From assembly GCF_003268655.1 (NCBI RefSeq), contig NZ_CP029643.1:1-64000 (forward strand): a DNA stretch of 64,000 nt, in the 5' to 3' direction. This document shows, piece by piece, positions 1-10,344 of this stretch (positions are counted from its first letter, which is position 1; every line of letters begins with the position of its first letter). Under the pieces are notes generated by a model that did not search any database, was not told the DNA's origin, and saw only the letters and a list, made by a program, of their open reading frames with translations. Source of the DNA: Arthrobacter dokdonellae (GTDB lineage Bacteria > Actinomycetota > Actinomycetes > Actinomycetales > Micrococcaceae). The translations under genes and the position numbers were made by a program.

Positions 1-117
1 GCGTGTTGGTGCTGTGTATCACTTGTCTAACGACGTCCCTGGACTGCAAACCCATCAAGCAAAATGCCCCGTGCTGATAGGAGCGGCGCCCCCCTGTGTC
101 CCAAAGGAGGATGACTA

Positions 118-1059
118 ATGACACTGCCTAAGTCTGTCGTTGTGCGTGAAGTAGGCGCGCGTGAGGGTATGCAGATCGAGAAGGGACCAATCCGACGCGG
201 AGAAGATACGTCTGGTGAACCTTTCTGTCCGAGTGCAACTTCCCGGAGATCGAAGTTACCTCTTTCGTCTCACCGAAGTGGGTTCCGCAAATGGCGGACG
301 CCGAGCAGGTCGCAACAGGGTTCACTCGGAAGCCGGGCACCGAATACACCTGTGTTTACCTGAACAGGCAGGGTCTCGAACGCGCACTCGCGGTCGACAC
401 TCTGGACGTCAAGGCCGCGGTGATCGTCTCGGCCAGCGAGGAGTTTTCCCACAAGAACATGAGACGGTCCACCGAGCAGGTGCTTGCCGACATCCCGGAT
501 TCTCTCGCGGTTGCTCGGGAGGCGAACGTGCCTGTGGCCTACTTGTCGGTCGCGGCGGCCTTCGGCTGTAACTACGCAGGAGACGTCGACCTGGGCGCTG
601 TGATCGATCGCTTTACGCGTGCGCTTGCAGTAGCAGCGGACGCAGGTGTCCATATCCCCACCTTGCTTTTGGCGGACACCATGGGATGGGCCAATCCCGA
701 ACAGATTCGCCGCACGGTCGGTGAAGTTCGGGAGCGTTGGCCCGAACACGACATTCGGATGCACCTGCACGATACCCGTGGCATGGGTATCGCCAACGCC
801 TACGCGGCGATGCAGCTGGGAGCACGTGACTTCGATGCCTCGGTCGCAGGGTTGGGCGGATGCCCGTTCGGTGGGGACCACGGCGCCGCCGGGAACATCG
901 CCACCGAGGAGTTCGTGCACATGTGCCATGAAATGGGAATCGACACCGGGGTCGACCTTGACCGCCTTATCGACGTCGCCCTCCAATCCGAATCCATTGT
1001 GGGACATTCCCTTCCCGGGGAAAATAATGCGCGGACGCGCACTACACACCTATCGCTGA
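118..1059 (+). pseudogene. HMG-CoA lyase-like gene, frameshifted
   Basis: Remnant of a hydroxymethylglutaryl-CoA lyase family enzyme, which cleaves HMG-CoA to acetoacetate and acetyl-CoA, the last step of leucine breakdown. A good ribosome site (AAAGGAGG) precedes ATG 118. The N-terminal REVGAREGMQ lies in frame 1, KIRLVN (about 205-222) in frame 2, and the rest of the barrel (EVTSFVSPKWVPQMADAE, HLHDTRG, GLGGCPFGGDHGA) in frame 3 from about 232. Near 1016 the C-terminal residues move back to frame 1 at a GGGGAAAA run. At least three frame changes make it non-functional unless they are sequencing errors. About 300 residues in all, normal for the family. It fits the branched-chain amino-acid theme of the operon downstream. 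Confidence 0.8.
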
Positions 1060-1135
1060 GTTAGGTCCACTAACACAAGGCTTTCGTATAAAACTTTCGC
1101 GATGTAAAACGTTTAGAACACGGTCAGGAACAGAC

Positions 1136-2471
1136 ATGACGCAATACAATCTATCTACTTCAGACGCAGGACCGAACTCCGAGCATGACGCGCCAGTGGA
1201 CAGTCGGACCAACCGTCGAAGAACAGTGGTGTCAAGTGCGCTGGGCACCACAATAGAATGGTACGACTTCCTCCTGTACGGCTTCCTCGCGCCCGTCGTG
1301 TTCAATCAACTGTTCTTCCCGACATTCGATCCTGTAGTCGGAACAATCATCGTATTCTCAACACTGGCCGTGGGGTATGGTGCACGGCCAATTGGGGGTA
1401 TCGTATTGGCCACTTCGGCGACAAAGTTGGTCGGAAGAAGATATTCATGGTGACTCTTCTGTTGATGGGGGCTTCAACGATAGGTATTGGTCTGCCCACC
1501 TACGAAACCATAGGCGTATGGGCACCCATACTCTTGGTCACGCTTCGATTTATTCAAGGAATTGGCGTAGGCGGTGAAACGGGGGCTGGCACGCTTCTCA
1601 CCCTTGAAACGGCTCCGGATAACCGACGCGGCCTGTATGGCTCAATCGTCATGGCAACCGCCAGCGTCGGGGTCATACTTTCAGTTGGCTCCGTCGCGCT
1701 GCTGAGTCTGATGCCGCGGGACGATCTACTTTCCTGGGGATGGCGCATGCCATTTCTGGGCAGCGTCATCCTAGTTGTAATCGGTGCTTACATCCGGCGC
1801 CGTATCACCGAATCGCCTTTTCGCGAAAAAACAACAGATTAAAAGGTTCCTGCTCTCGAAGTCTTCCGAACTGCATGGCGGCCTACTCTTGCGGGGATTG
1901 CCCTGGCAATGGTTGCTTCCACTCTCTATCACCTCGTTGCGACTTTTGCGCTGTCGATTGGGCCTCGGAACTACGGTCTCTCAGTGACCGGACTAACCGT
2001 CGCCACCATGGTCGCGGGCGTTGTTTCGCTGATTACTATTCCCCTAAGTGGCCGCCTATCCGACTCGGGAGGACGAAAACGCAACTACTACATCGGTATT
2101 CCGCTCGCCATGGTAACGGTTACGGTCTATTTCCTGTACTTACTGCCGTCACAGAATATTCTGCTTGTGGGTTGCGGAATGGTAGTAGCTATTGGGGTGG
2201 CACAAGCACTGATGTATGGCGTTGAAGGAGCACTCATTTCCGAGAACTATCCGACCGCCGGTTCGCTTCTCTGGGTTCTCAATTGCAAAACAGATTGGAA
2301 CGCTGTTGGGCGCAGGATTCTCACCTCTGATTGCTTCGAGCTTGGCCGCCGCGTTTAAAACAACGCTTGGGCGTACGTTATCTTTTTCGGATTGGAGGCC
2401 GTAATTGCTCTAGTCGCCCTACCCTCATGAAGGAAACCTACCGCACCCCCCTGCAGCCGGCAGTTCGGTAA
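1136..2471 (+). pseudogene. MFS metabolite:H+ symporter, multiply frameshifted
   Basis: Remnant of a major facilitator transporter of the metabolite:H+ symporter group (relatives of ShiA and KgtP), normally about 430 residues with 12 membrane helices. The start shows the family hallmark GTTIEWYDFLLYG. ARPIGG, the loop DKVGRKK and RFIQGIGVGGE follow in a second frame after a shift near 1395, at a run of five G. Further shifts occur near 1835 (A6 run), 2270, 2350 and 2430. The last coding trace, MKETYRTPLQP, ends at 2469-2471. It probably served import of the acid degraded by the adjoining lyase. Decay is similar to that of the preceding gene. Confidence 0.78.
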
Positions 2472-2507
2472 CCGGACTACACGTACAGCTCGAATCTTTG
2501 GTCCAGT

Positions 2508-2532
2508 TGACGTGACGTGACGTGACGTGACG
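2508..2532. repeat. TGACG pentanucleotide x5
   Basis: Five perfect tandem copies of TGACG lie in the 250-bp non-coding gap between the transporter remnant and the ISL3 remnant. No gene was recognised in that gap. The repeat is probably slippage-derived. Confidence 0.8.
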
Positions 2533-2721
2533 GCATGGACATCGGGAGAGGGCGAGTGAGAGCTGCTGAGTCCCAGGGCCTGCTGACGTAGCCACCGTCT
2601 CTGCGGCGCCCCCTCCGATCATGGCGCAACGAAGCATCACGGATCGGGTGGTGGGACCAGGCCGGGCACAGGACTTGGGGGCTCTTCGCGGTTCATGGGG
2701 AATTGGAATCCCTGATGAGTG

Positions 2722-4000
2722 TCATGCCGCCGTCCGGACGGCACTTCTCATGAGAATAACTGATTTGTAATTGCCTGGGTTGCGGTAGCCGCGGCCGGTG
2801 CGTTTGATGTGTTTGATGCGGTGTTGTTGGCCTCGACCTTGCCGGTGGTGGCGCCGGTGACGATGAGGACCTCGATCTCGTTCGACCATCTGCAGACGGT
2901 GCGGTAGAGCTGTTCGTTTCGGGCCGCGCGGCGGCCTGAACAAGGACGTGGAGTTCTTCTTTCGCGACGGCTGCGTCGGCGAGGGAGCTCGTGCGAAGCA
3001 GTGCCGCAGTTGTTCTTTGACTTCCAGACCGCTTCGAGCTTGCCGGTCGGGTCGTCAACGGCGAAGACGTCGGCCAGGCGGTGGGCTGCGCTGTCGCTGA
3101 GAGTGTCGCCGGCGCGCAGGAGCAGCATCCGGTGCGCCCAGGCCTTGTCCACGGTGCGGCCGCGTCGGCCCTTGACCTGCTGGGACAGGTTCTGGCGTGT
3201 CTCGGTCATTGCCTGGTTGCCCAGGGAGACGAGGTGGAAATGATCGACTGCGACTGCGGTGCGTGGGAGCCACATCCGTAGCGCTTTGCGGAACGCGGCC
3301 GAGGGGTCGATGGCGAGACTTGACGCCAGTCTCCAGTCCAGGGGACGGGCGAAGAGCCAGTCGCACGCCTTTGTGGTCCCGCCCATCGACCATGCCCAGG
3401 ACTGCCCTGTGTCGAGGTCCACGATCGTGGTCATCCAGGGCTCTTGTCGGATCCAGGCGCTGGATTCCGGGTCACGGAAGATCGGACGGACCGGAACCGG
3501 TGTTCATCAATGCCCAGCATCCGCGACTGAGTTCATCGACATCAGGCAGTGTGAGCAGGCAGGCTTCATTCAGCGCGGCCCTCACCATCCACCACGAGAC
3601 ACCGAATGCCACAGCGGTCTCGGACACTGCCCGTCCCGAGCGGATCACCGCGTCAACGACGTGGTCCCGGAGCCGGCCGGTGGATCGGGCACGACGCGGG
3701 ACCTGGGTTGTGGCTTCGAAGAACGAGAGCCGCGGGCAGGTCGTTCCTCGCAGTGCCAGCGGTATTTGGACCAGAGACTTCAACGGCGCCGGCGACCGGG
3801 ATGTCCCGGATGCGCTGGACACGTCGTTCCTTCCGCCTGGTCGCTACGACACCGCAGGTCGGGCAGCCAGGTGGCTGGTCGGTTTCGATAATGATCCGGC
3901 GGCTCCCGTCGTCCAGGACGGTGGCGGAAATGACGCGGTAGTCGGGCAGGTTGAAGATGCTGGTGGCAGCGTCGGAGTCCACCCCGGTAGGCTCAGTCAA
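2722..4000 (-). pseudogene. ISL3-family transposase, frameshifted
   Basis: Broken ISL3-family transposase read from a TTG at 4000 down to about 2722. The N-terminal zinc-finger part (FNLPDYRV, then CPTCG) lies in one frame from 4000. A helix-turn-helix part (VAFGVSWWMV) lies in a second frame at 3822-3472. The DDE region (TTIVDLDTG, VAVDHFHL, NQAMTETRQ) occupies 3434-2748, and the C-terminal trace GYRNPGNY is in another frame near 2800. At least three disruptions make it inactive. Terminal inverted repeats were not located with confidence. Two shorter pieces of a related element lie at 6150-6225 and 6661-6740. Confidence 0.8.
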
Positions 4001-4299
4001 GGCTCGTGGTCCTGTCCTGGTTGAATGCTAGACACACTCATCCAGCAGGGCACGGGCCCTTCTGTCATCTACGACACGAGATCAATTCCCACGAACCACG
4101 AAGAGATTCCCTAACGCTTGTCAATGCTTTTTTTGGCTCTGGACGGCAGGCAGGGTGAGTGGACCGTCACCTGTGTTCCGCTGTGACGGGATGTGCGTCC
4201 ATCGGGACGGGGCCGGTCGTTGGGCCGCTGGTTTGCACCCCCGGGCTGGTGAGGCGGAAGGTCGCCAGTGGCCGGCGGACAAATGGTGCAGGTCGCGAT

Positions 4300-5650
4300 T
4301 TACCGTGTCAGGCGGGCCCGTTTTGCTTCGATCGTGTGGGACCGCGACTGGCTGCGTTGCTTGGGTGTGACGTGTAGTGGGAGGCTATGAGTTCTTTCGC
4401 TGCCCGTTTGGTGACCGGCTGGCCTTCGAGGTCCGGAGCTCATACATTTGCCCGGTGGTGAGGGTTTTCCAGGTCCTTTCGGCCAGTTTCCTGGCGACAG
4501 CGATCGTGGCCTGGGTGTGGCAGTGCCGTGTTCGGTCATGAGCCGGTGATCGAACGCGGCCAGCTGGGGATCCATGGTCCGGGCGACGCTACCGGCCTGG
4601 TAGAAAGCCAGGCGCAGGGGTGCCGGTCCTTCCTTGCTGATGGCCCGGCGAGACTGGTTCATCGTTCCGGAGGACCAGTTTGAAGGGGTGATGCCGACAT
4701 AGTTGGCTGCTTTCTTGGCGCTGTCGAACCCGGATCCGTCGCCGAAGTAGGCTCGGATGCAGGGACCGGTTGCCGGGCCCACGCCGGGCAGGGACAGGAT
4801 CAGCGGGTCATCGCCGTAGAGCTGCTCCACCACTGCCGTGCATGCGACGTGAAGCGATCCACCTTGCCCGGGACTCCTGCAGGTCAGTCAGGTGTTCCAT
4901 CACGTCGACGGGCCAGCGCGTCCAGGTCCAGATGTCCGTCCCAGAATCCGCCCATCCCCGTGCTGCCGTCTTGATCGCTGTCGCGCGGGCGGGAGTATCG
5001 GCGACATCACGGGTGTGCTCGGCGACCACAGCCGTCAGGGTCGCCGCCCGCGCCGATGCCAGGGACCGGAGGTGGGGCCAGCGACCCAGCACGGCCAGGG
5101 CCGTTGACTCGGAACCGGCGAACGCGGTCCACACATCGGGAAAGGCCCACCTCGCAGTGACAGCAGCCGCCGCCAGTACCGGTTGCCGTCAATCACGGCG
5201 CGGCCCGGCGGACCACGGCCCGCCGCAGCGCCAACTGTCCCGGAGATGCAAGGACCAAGGGTGGCGGGTCGAAGATCTCGCCGACGTGCGTGAGGACTTC
5301 GGAGTCTATGACGTCGGATTTGTTCTTGCCCATGATGGCTCCGCGCAGCCGCGAGGAGTGGCGGGCGCCGATCATTCCATCTTGCCGCCGGCCCGTTCGA
5401 CCGCGAGGGCCAGCGCCAGCCAGGTCATCGACGTCGGTTCCACGACCGCTGTCACAGGTGCAGGAACTGCGGCCAGCCGCGCCGAGAGTCTCTCCAACCC
5501 GGCCAGTGTCGGGTCGACCGTGAAACGGCTTAGGTGTTCTGTTCCGTCGTCGAAAAACTCCCGCACCGCGATATGGTGGCGTGCCGTGATGGCCGCGTCG
5601 ATACCCGCCACTGCCCGGACGATCGCCGCGGGTTTATCCTGATTTTGCAT
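4300..5650 (-). pseudogene. IS110-family transposase, frameshifted
   Basis: Broken IS110/IS116/IS902 DEDD transposase. The N-terminal RuvC-like part (VAGIDAAITARH, AVVEPTSMTW) is at 5650-5372. The next DEDD motif block (GKNKSDVIDSEVL) is in another frame at 5375-5193. The helical middle is at 5134-4808. The C-terminal transposase_20 domain (LSLPGVGPATG, NYVGITPS) is at about 4833-4500 and then loses frame. About 450 codons in total, close to the normal 400-residue size, so this is frame decay rather than truncation. IS110 elements lack long terminal repeats, so the ends cannot be fixed here. Confidence 0.78.
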
Positions 5651-6149
5651 GATGGTTCTCCTCCTCGCATCGAATACGTGCGATGGGACAACCCGTCTTT
5701 GGCCGGTCCACCAGCCGAGTCACCAGGCCGGGGCTTCCCCATCCTTGGGGAGAACCGTCATGCACTGTTCTGAGCGCCCGCGGCGACCTCCCTCACACGC
5801 CCGCAACTGCTGAGGAAGCGTCGGATACAGTTCCCGCGCTGTGAGTCATCCGGTGCCCGCCCGGACGAAACCCGGTGCTGCGCACCGTTCTCTTCCGGCC
5901 ACCAATTCCCTCAATCGGGTCTGCTTGGAAGACAGGCCGGGGGCGACGATCTCTTTCACGAGCCATGACGCCCAGCCGAAAACCGGAACCACCCCGGCCC
6001 CTCCCAAGGCCACCGTAAACGACGACCACCCCACGTCAACAGGGGTACTTAAGAGATACAAGCCGACTTGGGCTGTATTCGGGTGTATGTCTGCCGCCGC
6101 CACAAGTCCTCATAGCGACTCTTGCCCAAAGGGATGCACCTCAGCGCCG
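5651..6149. other. non-coding stretch beside IS110 remnant
   Basis: About 500 bp without a recognisable gene. Open frames here have no ribosome site or family resemblance. It presumably includes the long non-coding end of the IS110 element. Confidence 0.5.
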
Positions 6150-6225
6150 GCGACGTGGAAATCGGGCAGGTTGAAAATAGCGGTGGCTGCACCGGGAGCG
6201 CATCGATATAGGCTGGAGTCGGGAC
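6150..6225 (-). pseudogene. ISL3 transposase N-terminal fragment
   Basis: The minus strand encodes AIFNLPDF-like residues. At the DNA level it matches the N-terminal coding stretch of the ISL3 remnant at about 3940-4000, both sharing TCGGGCAGGTTGAA. Only about 25 codons are left. It is a second, diverged copy of the same IS group. Confidence 0.6.
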
Positions 6226-6660
6226 ATGGCTTTTAGGCTGGCGGCAGGCGGGGAAATCGTCCCGATCGCTCCCTCCACAGCGTTCCGGAAGGGCCGCGAA
6301 AGCGGGTTTTAGGACCAACCGTGTGTACGAACGGCTGCCCGTAAGCAGCAGTGCCGCTGTTGGGGTTGCGGGGCGAGCCGAGCTCGAGAGCGTCCGGATG
6401 TGAGCCGGCGGGTGGAGCTGGACGCGTTCCGTGGCTGGCTTTTGAGCACCGGCTCTCAAGGAGGGTTTGTTTCTTTTGGCACGGCCCGTTCTTTCCGGCG
6501 GAGCCCGGCGTGGTGTTGGAGTTATTGCACCCCGGATCCCGGTTACCTGGGAGGTCCATGACCGGATCCAAGTCGCTGGATCTATGTGGGTTCATGGTGC
6601 TGTCTGATTGCTGTGTCCGGGGATTGTTTGCTCGGCTGGCAGTGGTGGGATATGGAGTCT

Positions 6661-6740
6661 AGTTGGCGAACCAGGCCATGACAGAGACTCAGCAGAACAC
6701 TTCCAGCAGGTCAAGGGCCGGGGCCGGGCAGCCGAAATGC
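6661..6740 (+). pseudogene. ISL3 transposase internal fragment
   Basis: The plus strand reads ANQAMTETQQN followed by a stretch matching GTCAAGGGCC, which corresponds to GNQAMTETRQN...VKGR in the ISL3 transposase at about 3150-3230. Orientation is opposite to the 6150-6225 scrap. About 25 codons remain. The 6226-6660 stretch between the two scraps has no recognisable gene. Confidence 0.6.
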
Positions 6741-6945
6741 TTCGCAGACCGCGTGGTGTGTGGCAGCGACAAGCTCAGCCCGGGACAGCCATCCGGCTGG
6801 TCTTCGCCGGAGATTGTCGTCCAAAGATTCGACCAGAGTGACCGTCGATGCCCGTAGAGGATTAGCTTCATCGCTGGTGCACCAATCGACGAATAGTTCC
6901 CATTCGGCGGGGATTACGCAGTGCGGCGTGTAACCCTGTAAGCAA
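6727..6945 (-). pseudogene. tyrosine recombinase N-terminal fragment
   Basis: The minus strand contains PAEWELFVDWCTSDEANPLR followed by STVTLVE and a basic, helix-rich stretch. This resembles the N-terminal SAM-like core-binding domain of actinobacterial tyrosine integrases (pattern W..F..WC...G..PLPA...TV..FL). No catalytic domain (R, HxxR, Y) follows, so only a scrap is left. Identification rests on pattern memory and is tentative. Confidence 0.4.
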
Positions 6946-6951
6946 TGGTCC

Positions 6952-6992
6952 AAAAGTGAGCCATTTCGCCGCCGTAATGGGGGCTCACTTTT
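6952..6992. repeat. 11-bp inverted repeat
   Basis: AAAAGTGAGCC (6952-6962) and GGCTCACTTTT (6982-6992) are perfect inverted copies around a 19-nt loop. They may be a fragment of an IS end or a terminator-like hairpin at the edge of the decayed zone. Confidence 0.55.
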
Positions 6993-7022
6993 CGGCCGCC
7001 ACCGACAAGACCACAGCGGCAC

Positions 7023-7444
7023 GAGGGGGCCGATATCTGCGGCCGCAGGCTATGTCGTGAAAGCGGACTCCGGCCCACCCCCTACATGCTCCGTCGGGAC
7101 ACATACCGGCGCCGACCAGATTGCAATTCTGAGTGCCCAGGAAATTGCGCCCGACCACAAATACCTGACCACCGGGCTCGGCCGCGCCGCGTCCGAACTG
7201 CGTAGCTTGGCCTTTGTCTACCGAGGCGGCGTGGTGACGAGGTGATTTCATGGTTGGGGTCCCGAAGGGTGAGCTGGCCTCGAGTCGCGCGGACTGTTTG
7301 TAGGTAAGGGATCCCGGCGCGGCACCCGGCCGTCGGGTGTGTGCGTTGCGCTTCTTCTTGCCGCGCCGGGAATTTTTGACAGGTTTGTTGTCGCGGGCTG
7401 CTGGGACGATGCAGTGTGCGCGTCGCCCCGCAGCTGGCAGGGCG
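7023..7444. other. non-coding stretch
   Basis: About 420 bp between the recombinase scrap and the 3' end of the catabolic operon. No gene or clear terminator was recognised. Confidence 0.45.
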
Positions 7445-8218
7445 TCAGGCGTGGGTAAAGTTGGGCTGTCTCTTTTCGACGAAGGCGCGCATACCTTCTT
7501 TTTGGTCCGAGCTGGCGAACACAGAATGAAAAATCCTGCGTTCGAAGAGGACGCCGCTGTCCAGTGGCATTTGAAATGCAGCATTCACTGCCTCTTTTGC
7601 CAGCATTACGATTGGCGCGGACTTCTCGGAGATCGCCTTCGCAGTTTCCAAGGCATCTTCCAAGAGCCTGTCGTGAGGGACGACCCTTGCTACGAGACCG
7701 ATGCGTTCAGCCTCGGCCGCGTCTATGGTGCGGCCCGTGAGGATCATCTCCATAGCCTTTGCCTTTCCAACGGCGCGCGTCAGGCGCTGCGAACCGCCCA
7801 TGCCAGGTATCACGCCCAGTTTGATTTCCGGCTGGCCAAATCGCGCTGAGTCAGCTGCGATGATGAAGTCGCACATCATTGCCAGTTCACAGCCTCCGCC
7901 CAGCGCGTGGCCAGCGACGGCAGCAATTACTGGGGTCCGCACGGCGGCAAGGCCGTCCCAGCCCTGCAGCCAATCGTCCAAGTACATATCCATGTAAGTC
8001 CGGGAAGACATCTCCTTGATGTCGGCGCCTGCGGCGAAGGCGCGATCGGATCCGGTCAGAAGGATGGCACCTGTATCAGGGTCCTTGTCTAAGCTTCTGG
8101 CAGCGGACACGACTTCTTCCATCAGTTGAAGGTTCAGTGCGTTTAGGGCCTCCGGTCGATTCAGTGTGATGACGCCTACGCGTCCACTTTGCTTTACGGT
8201 GATGGTTCGCAAATTCAT
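7445..8218 (-). CDS. enoyl-CoA hydratase/isomerase
   Basis: Crotonase-family protein of 257 residues, the usual length, expected to hydrate a 2-enoyl-CoA to the 3-hydroxyacyl-CoA in the cytoplasm. The start ATG 8218 has GAGGAAG five bases upstream. The first oxyanion-hole block is [11 protein letters not shown] and the second is [15 protein letters not shown]. The usual acid/base glutamates are expected in [12 protein letters not shown], followed by the C-terminal trimerisation helices. It is the last gene of the minus-strand operon, 31 bp after prpC. In this context the natural substrates are tiglyl-CoA (isoleucine) or methacrylyl-CoA (valine), which is inference. It has no frameshifts, unlike the region to its left. 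Confidence 0.93.
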   Translation of the reverse strand: MNLRTITVKQSGRVGVITLNRPEALNALNLQLMEEVVSAARSLDKDPDTGAILLTGSDRAFAAGADIKEMSSRTYMDMYLDDWLQGWDGLAAVRTPVIAAVAGHALGGGCELAMMCDFIIAADSARFGQPEIKLGVIPGMGGSQRLTRAVGKAKAMEMILTGRTIDAAEAERIGLVARVVPHDRLLEDALETAKAISEKSAPIVMLAKEAVNAAFQMPLDSGVLFERRIFHSVFASSDQKEGMRAFVEKRQPNFTHA

Positions 8219-8249
8219 GATCTTCCTCGAAGGAGGCTGCGCTAGGCAA

Positions 8250-9410
8250 CTAGGAGTGGGTGTGGTTTCCAACTGGTACCGGCCGCTCTTCGGGCCCGTT
8301 GTAGGCGCTTAGCGGGCGGATGAGGGCGTTGGAGGCGGCCTGCTCCATGATGTGGGCTGTCATGCCGGGGATGCGGCTGGCGACGAAGATTGGTGTGAAC
8401 ATTGGGGTGTCGAAGCCGATCAGGTGATAAGCCGGACCTGAAGGGTAGTCAAGGTTTGGTTTGATGGCTTTGGCCTCGTCCATGGCCTGTTCGAGGCCGT
8501 TGTACAGTCCCAGAATTTCCGGCCTGCCGTAGTGGTCGATCAGCTTGTCCAGGGCCGTCTTCATGGTGGGCACCCGGGAATCGCCGTTCTTATAGACCCG
8601 GTGTCCGAAGCCCATGACCTTTTTCTTCTGCGCCAGGGCTTGCTCCATCCAGGATTTGGCCCGGGCCGCGGCTTCGTCGAGGGACTCCTCCGGGCGTATG
8701 CCAATTTCATTGAAGGTGTGCATGACTGCTTCATTGGCGCCGCCGTGCAGGTGACCTTTAAGGGCCCCGATCCCGGCTGTAACGGCGGAATGCAGGTCCG
8801 AAAGCGTGGACGTAACTACACGCGCGGTGAACGTGGAGGCATTGAAGGAGTGCTCCGCATAGAGGATCAAGGACACATTGAAGGCCTCGACGACCTCGTC
8901 CGCGGGTTGTTCACCGAAGCTCATCCAGAGGAAGTTGGCCGAGTAGCCCAGATCATCCCGGGGGTTCACGACATCCTGCCCGCGGCGACGGCGCTGGTCG
9001 TAGGCAACCACGGCGGGCATGGCCGCGAACAGGTCAATGGCCTTTGTCATGTTCGCTTCGGGTGAGGAGTGCTCGGCCAGAGGGTGACGCGCGCCGAGGA
9101 CGGATGCTGCGGTGCGGCAGACGTCCATGGGATGAGCCGTCTTCGGCAGGGCATCAATGATCATTTTGAGAGCCGGTTCGAGGCTCCTGCCTGCACGCTC
9201 GCGAGCGGTGAATTCCGCTAGTTCGCTTTCTGAGGGAAGCTCACCGTTCCAGAGGAGGTAGGCGACCTCTTCGAAGCTGCACCGGGCGGCGAGTTCCTGA
9301 ACAGGGTAGCCGCGGAACAGCAGGGAGTTGGTATCCGGGTTGACCTTGGAAATGGCGGTGTAGTCCACCACGACTCCGGTGAGGCCTTTTCTGATGTTTG
9401 TGTCAGTCAT
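8250..9410 (-). CDS. prpC: 2-methylcitrate synthase
   Basis: Condenses propionyl-CoA with oxaloacetate to 2-methylcitrate, the entry of the methylcitrate cycle. 386 residues, typical of the short PrpC/CitZ group. The start ATG 9410 ([10 protein letters not shown]) has GAAGGAG upstream, and a longer frame upstream of it lacks family resemblance. Citrate-synthase signatures seen: [10 protein letters not shown], the active-site histidine blocks [12 protein letters not shown] and [26 protein letters not shown] and the [12 protein letters not shown] region. It lies between prpB and the hydratase in an operon also holding prpD. Citrate synthase activity is possible, but the prpBCD context favours methylcitrate synthase. 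Confidence 0.93.
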   Translation of the reverse strand: MTDTNIRKGLTGVVVDYTAISKVNPDTNSLLFRGYPVQELAARCSFEEVAYLLWNGELPSESELAEFTARERAGRSLEPALKMIIDALPKTAHPMDVCRTAASVLGARHPLAEHSSPEANMTKAIDLFAAMPAVVAYDQRRRRGQDVVNPRDDLGYSANFLWMSFGEQPADEVVEAFNVSLILYAEHSFNASTFTARVVTSTLSDLHSAVTAGIGALKGHLHGGANEAVMHTFNEIGIRPEESLDEAAARAKSWMEQALAQKKKVMGFGHRVYKNGDSRVPTMKTALDKLIDHYGRPEILGLYNGLEQAMDEAKAIKPNLDYPSGPAYHLIGFDTPMFTPIFVASRIPGMTAHIMEQAASNALIRPLSAYNGPEERPVPVGNHTHS

Positions 9411-9438
9411 GCTGAACTCCTTCGTTGCAGTACGTGAA

Positions 9439-10344
9439 TTAGCGGATGTCAGGGATCTCGAAGTTGAAGACGTCGGAATCGAATTTGTTGTAGGCCTCGT
9501 AGTCCACGAGGTCATAGAGACGCGCCCGCGTGAGCATTTCGGGCACGCTCACTTGCTGTGTTCCGAGGCTCCTGAGCGTGTCCAGGACCCGTTCAGCGGC
9601 GCCCAGGGCGCTGCGGAGTAGGGTCACCGGGTAGATCACCATGTTGACGCCCACGTTCTGCAGTTGGTCCACGGTGAACAGGTCGCTTTTGCCGAACTCG
9701 GTCATGTTGGCGAGGATGGGCACGTCGACGGCGTCACGGATGGCCCGGAACTCGTGCAGGTCACGCATGGCTTCGGGGAAGATGGCGTCAGCCCCGGCGT
9801 CGACCAGTTCCTTTGCCCGGTCTTTGGCGGCTTGGAGTCCGTCCACGGCCCGGATGTCGGTGCGGGCCATGATGAGGAAGTTCGGGTCCCGGCGCGCATC
9901 CGCTGCAGCACGGATGCGTTTGGTGGCTGTGTCCAGGTCCACTACGTTCTTGCCGTCCAGGTGGCCGCAGCGCTTGGGGTTGAACTGGTCCTCGATGTGG
10001 CAGCCGGCCACGCCGGCGTTTTCGAGTTCCTGGACGGTGCGGGCCACGTTCATGGGTTCGCCGAATCCGGTGTCGGCGTCCATCAGGCAGGGCAGGTCAG
10101 TCATGCGGGCGATCTGCCCGGCACGGGTGGCAACTTCGGTGAGGGTGGTCAGGCCGATGTCCGGCAGGCCAAGGTCATTGGCCAGCACGGCACCGGAGAT
10201 GTACACGCCGGCGAAGCCTTTTTCCTCGATCAGCCGCGCCGAGAGCGGGCTGAAAGCGCCGGGGAACTGGACGATGGTTCCCGAGGACAGGATTTCCCGC
10301 AGTTTAACGCGTTTCCACTCGGGCGTTGTTCTTGAATACAGCAT
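9439..10344 (-). CDS. prpB: 2-methylisocitrate lyase
   Basis: Splits 2-methylisocitrate into pyruvate and succinate, the last step of the methylcitrate cycle. 301 residues, normal size, member of the isocitrate lyase/PEP mutase superfamily. Catalytic signature KRCGH is seen within HIEDQFNPKRCGH, the metal-binding DADTGFG block lies upstream and MARTDIRA downstream. ATG 10344 abuts the stop codon of prpD with no spacer, so translation is probably coupled. The gene ends 28 bp before prpC. Complete and undamaged. Confidence 0.95.
   Translation of the reverse strand: MLYSRTTPEWKRVKLREILSSGTIVQFPGAFSPLSARLIEEKGFAGVYISGAVLANDLGLPDIGLTTLTEVATRAGQIARMTDLPCLMDADTGFGEPMNVARTVQELENAGVAGCHIEDQFNPKRCGHLDGKNVVDLDTATKRIRAAADARRDPNFLIMARTDIRAVDGLQAAKDRAKELVDAGADAIFPEAMRDLHEFRAIRDAVDVPILANMTEFGKSDLFTVDQLQNVGVNMVIYPVTLLRSALGAAERVLDTLRSLGTQQVSVPEMLTRARLYDLVDYEAYNKFDSDVFNFEIPDIR

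Noticed and set aside
2508..2532. TGACG x5 as a CRISPR or iteron array
   Set aside because: The unit is only 5 bp with no spacers and no nearby rep or cas gene. Simple slippage repeat.
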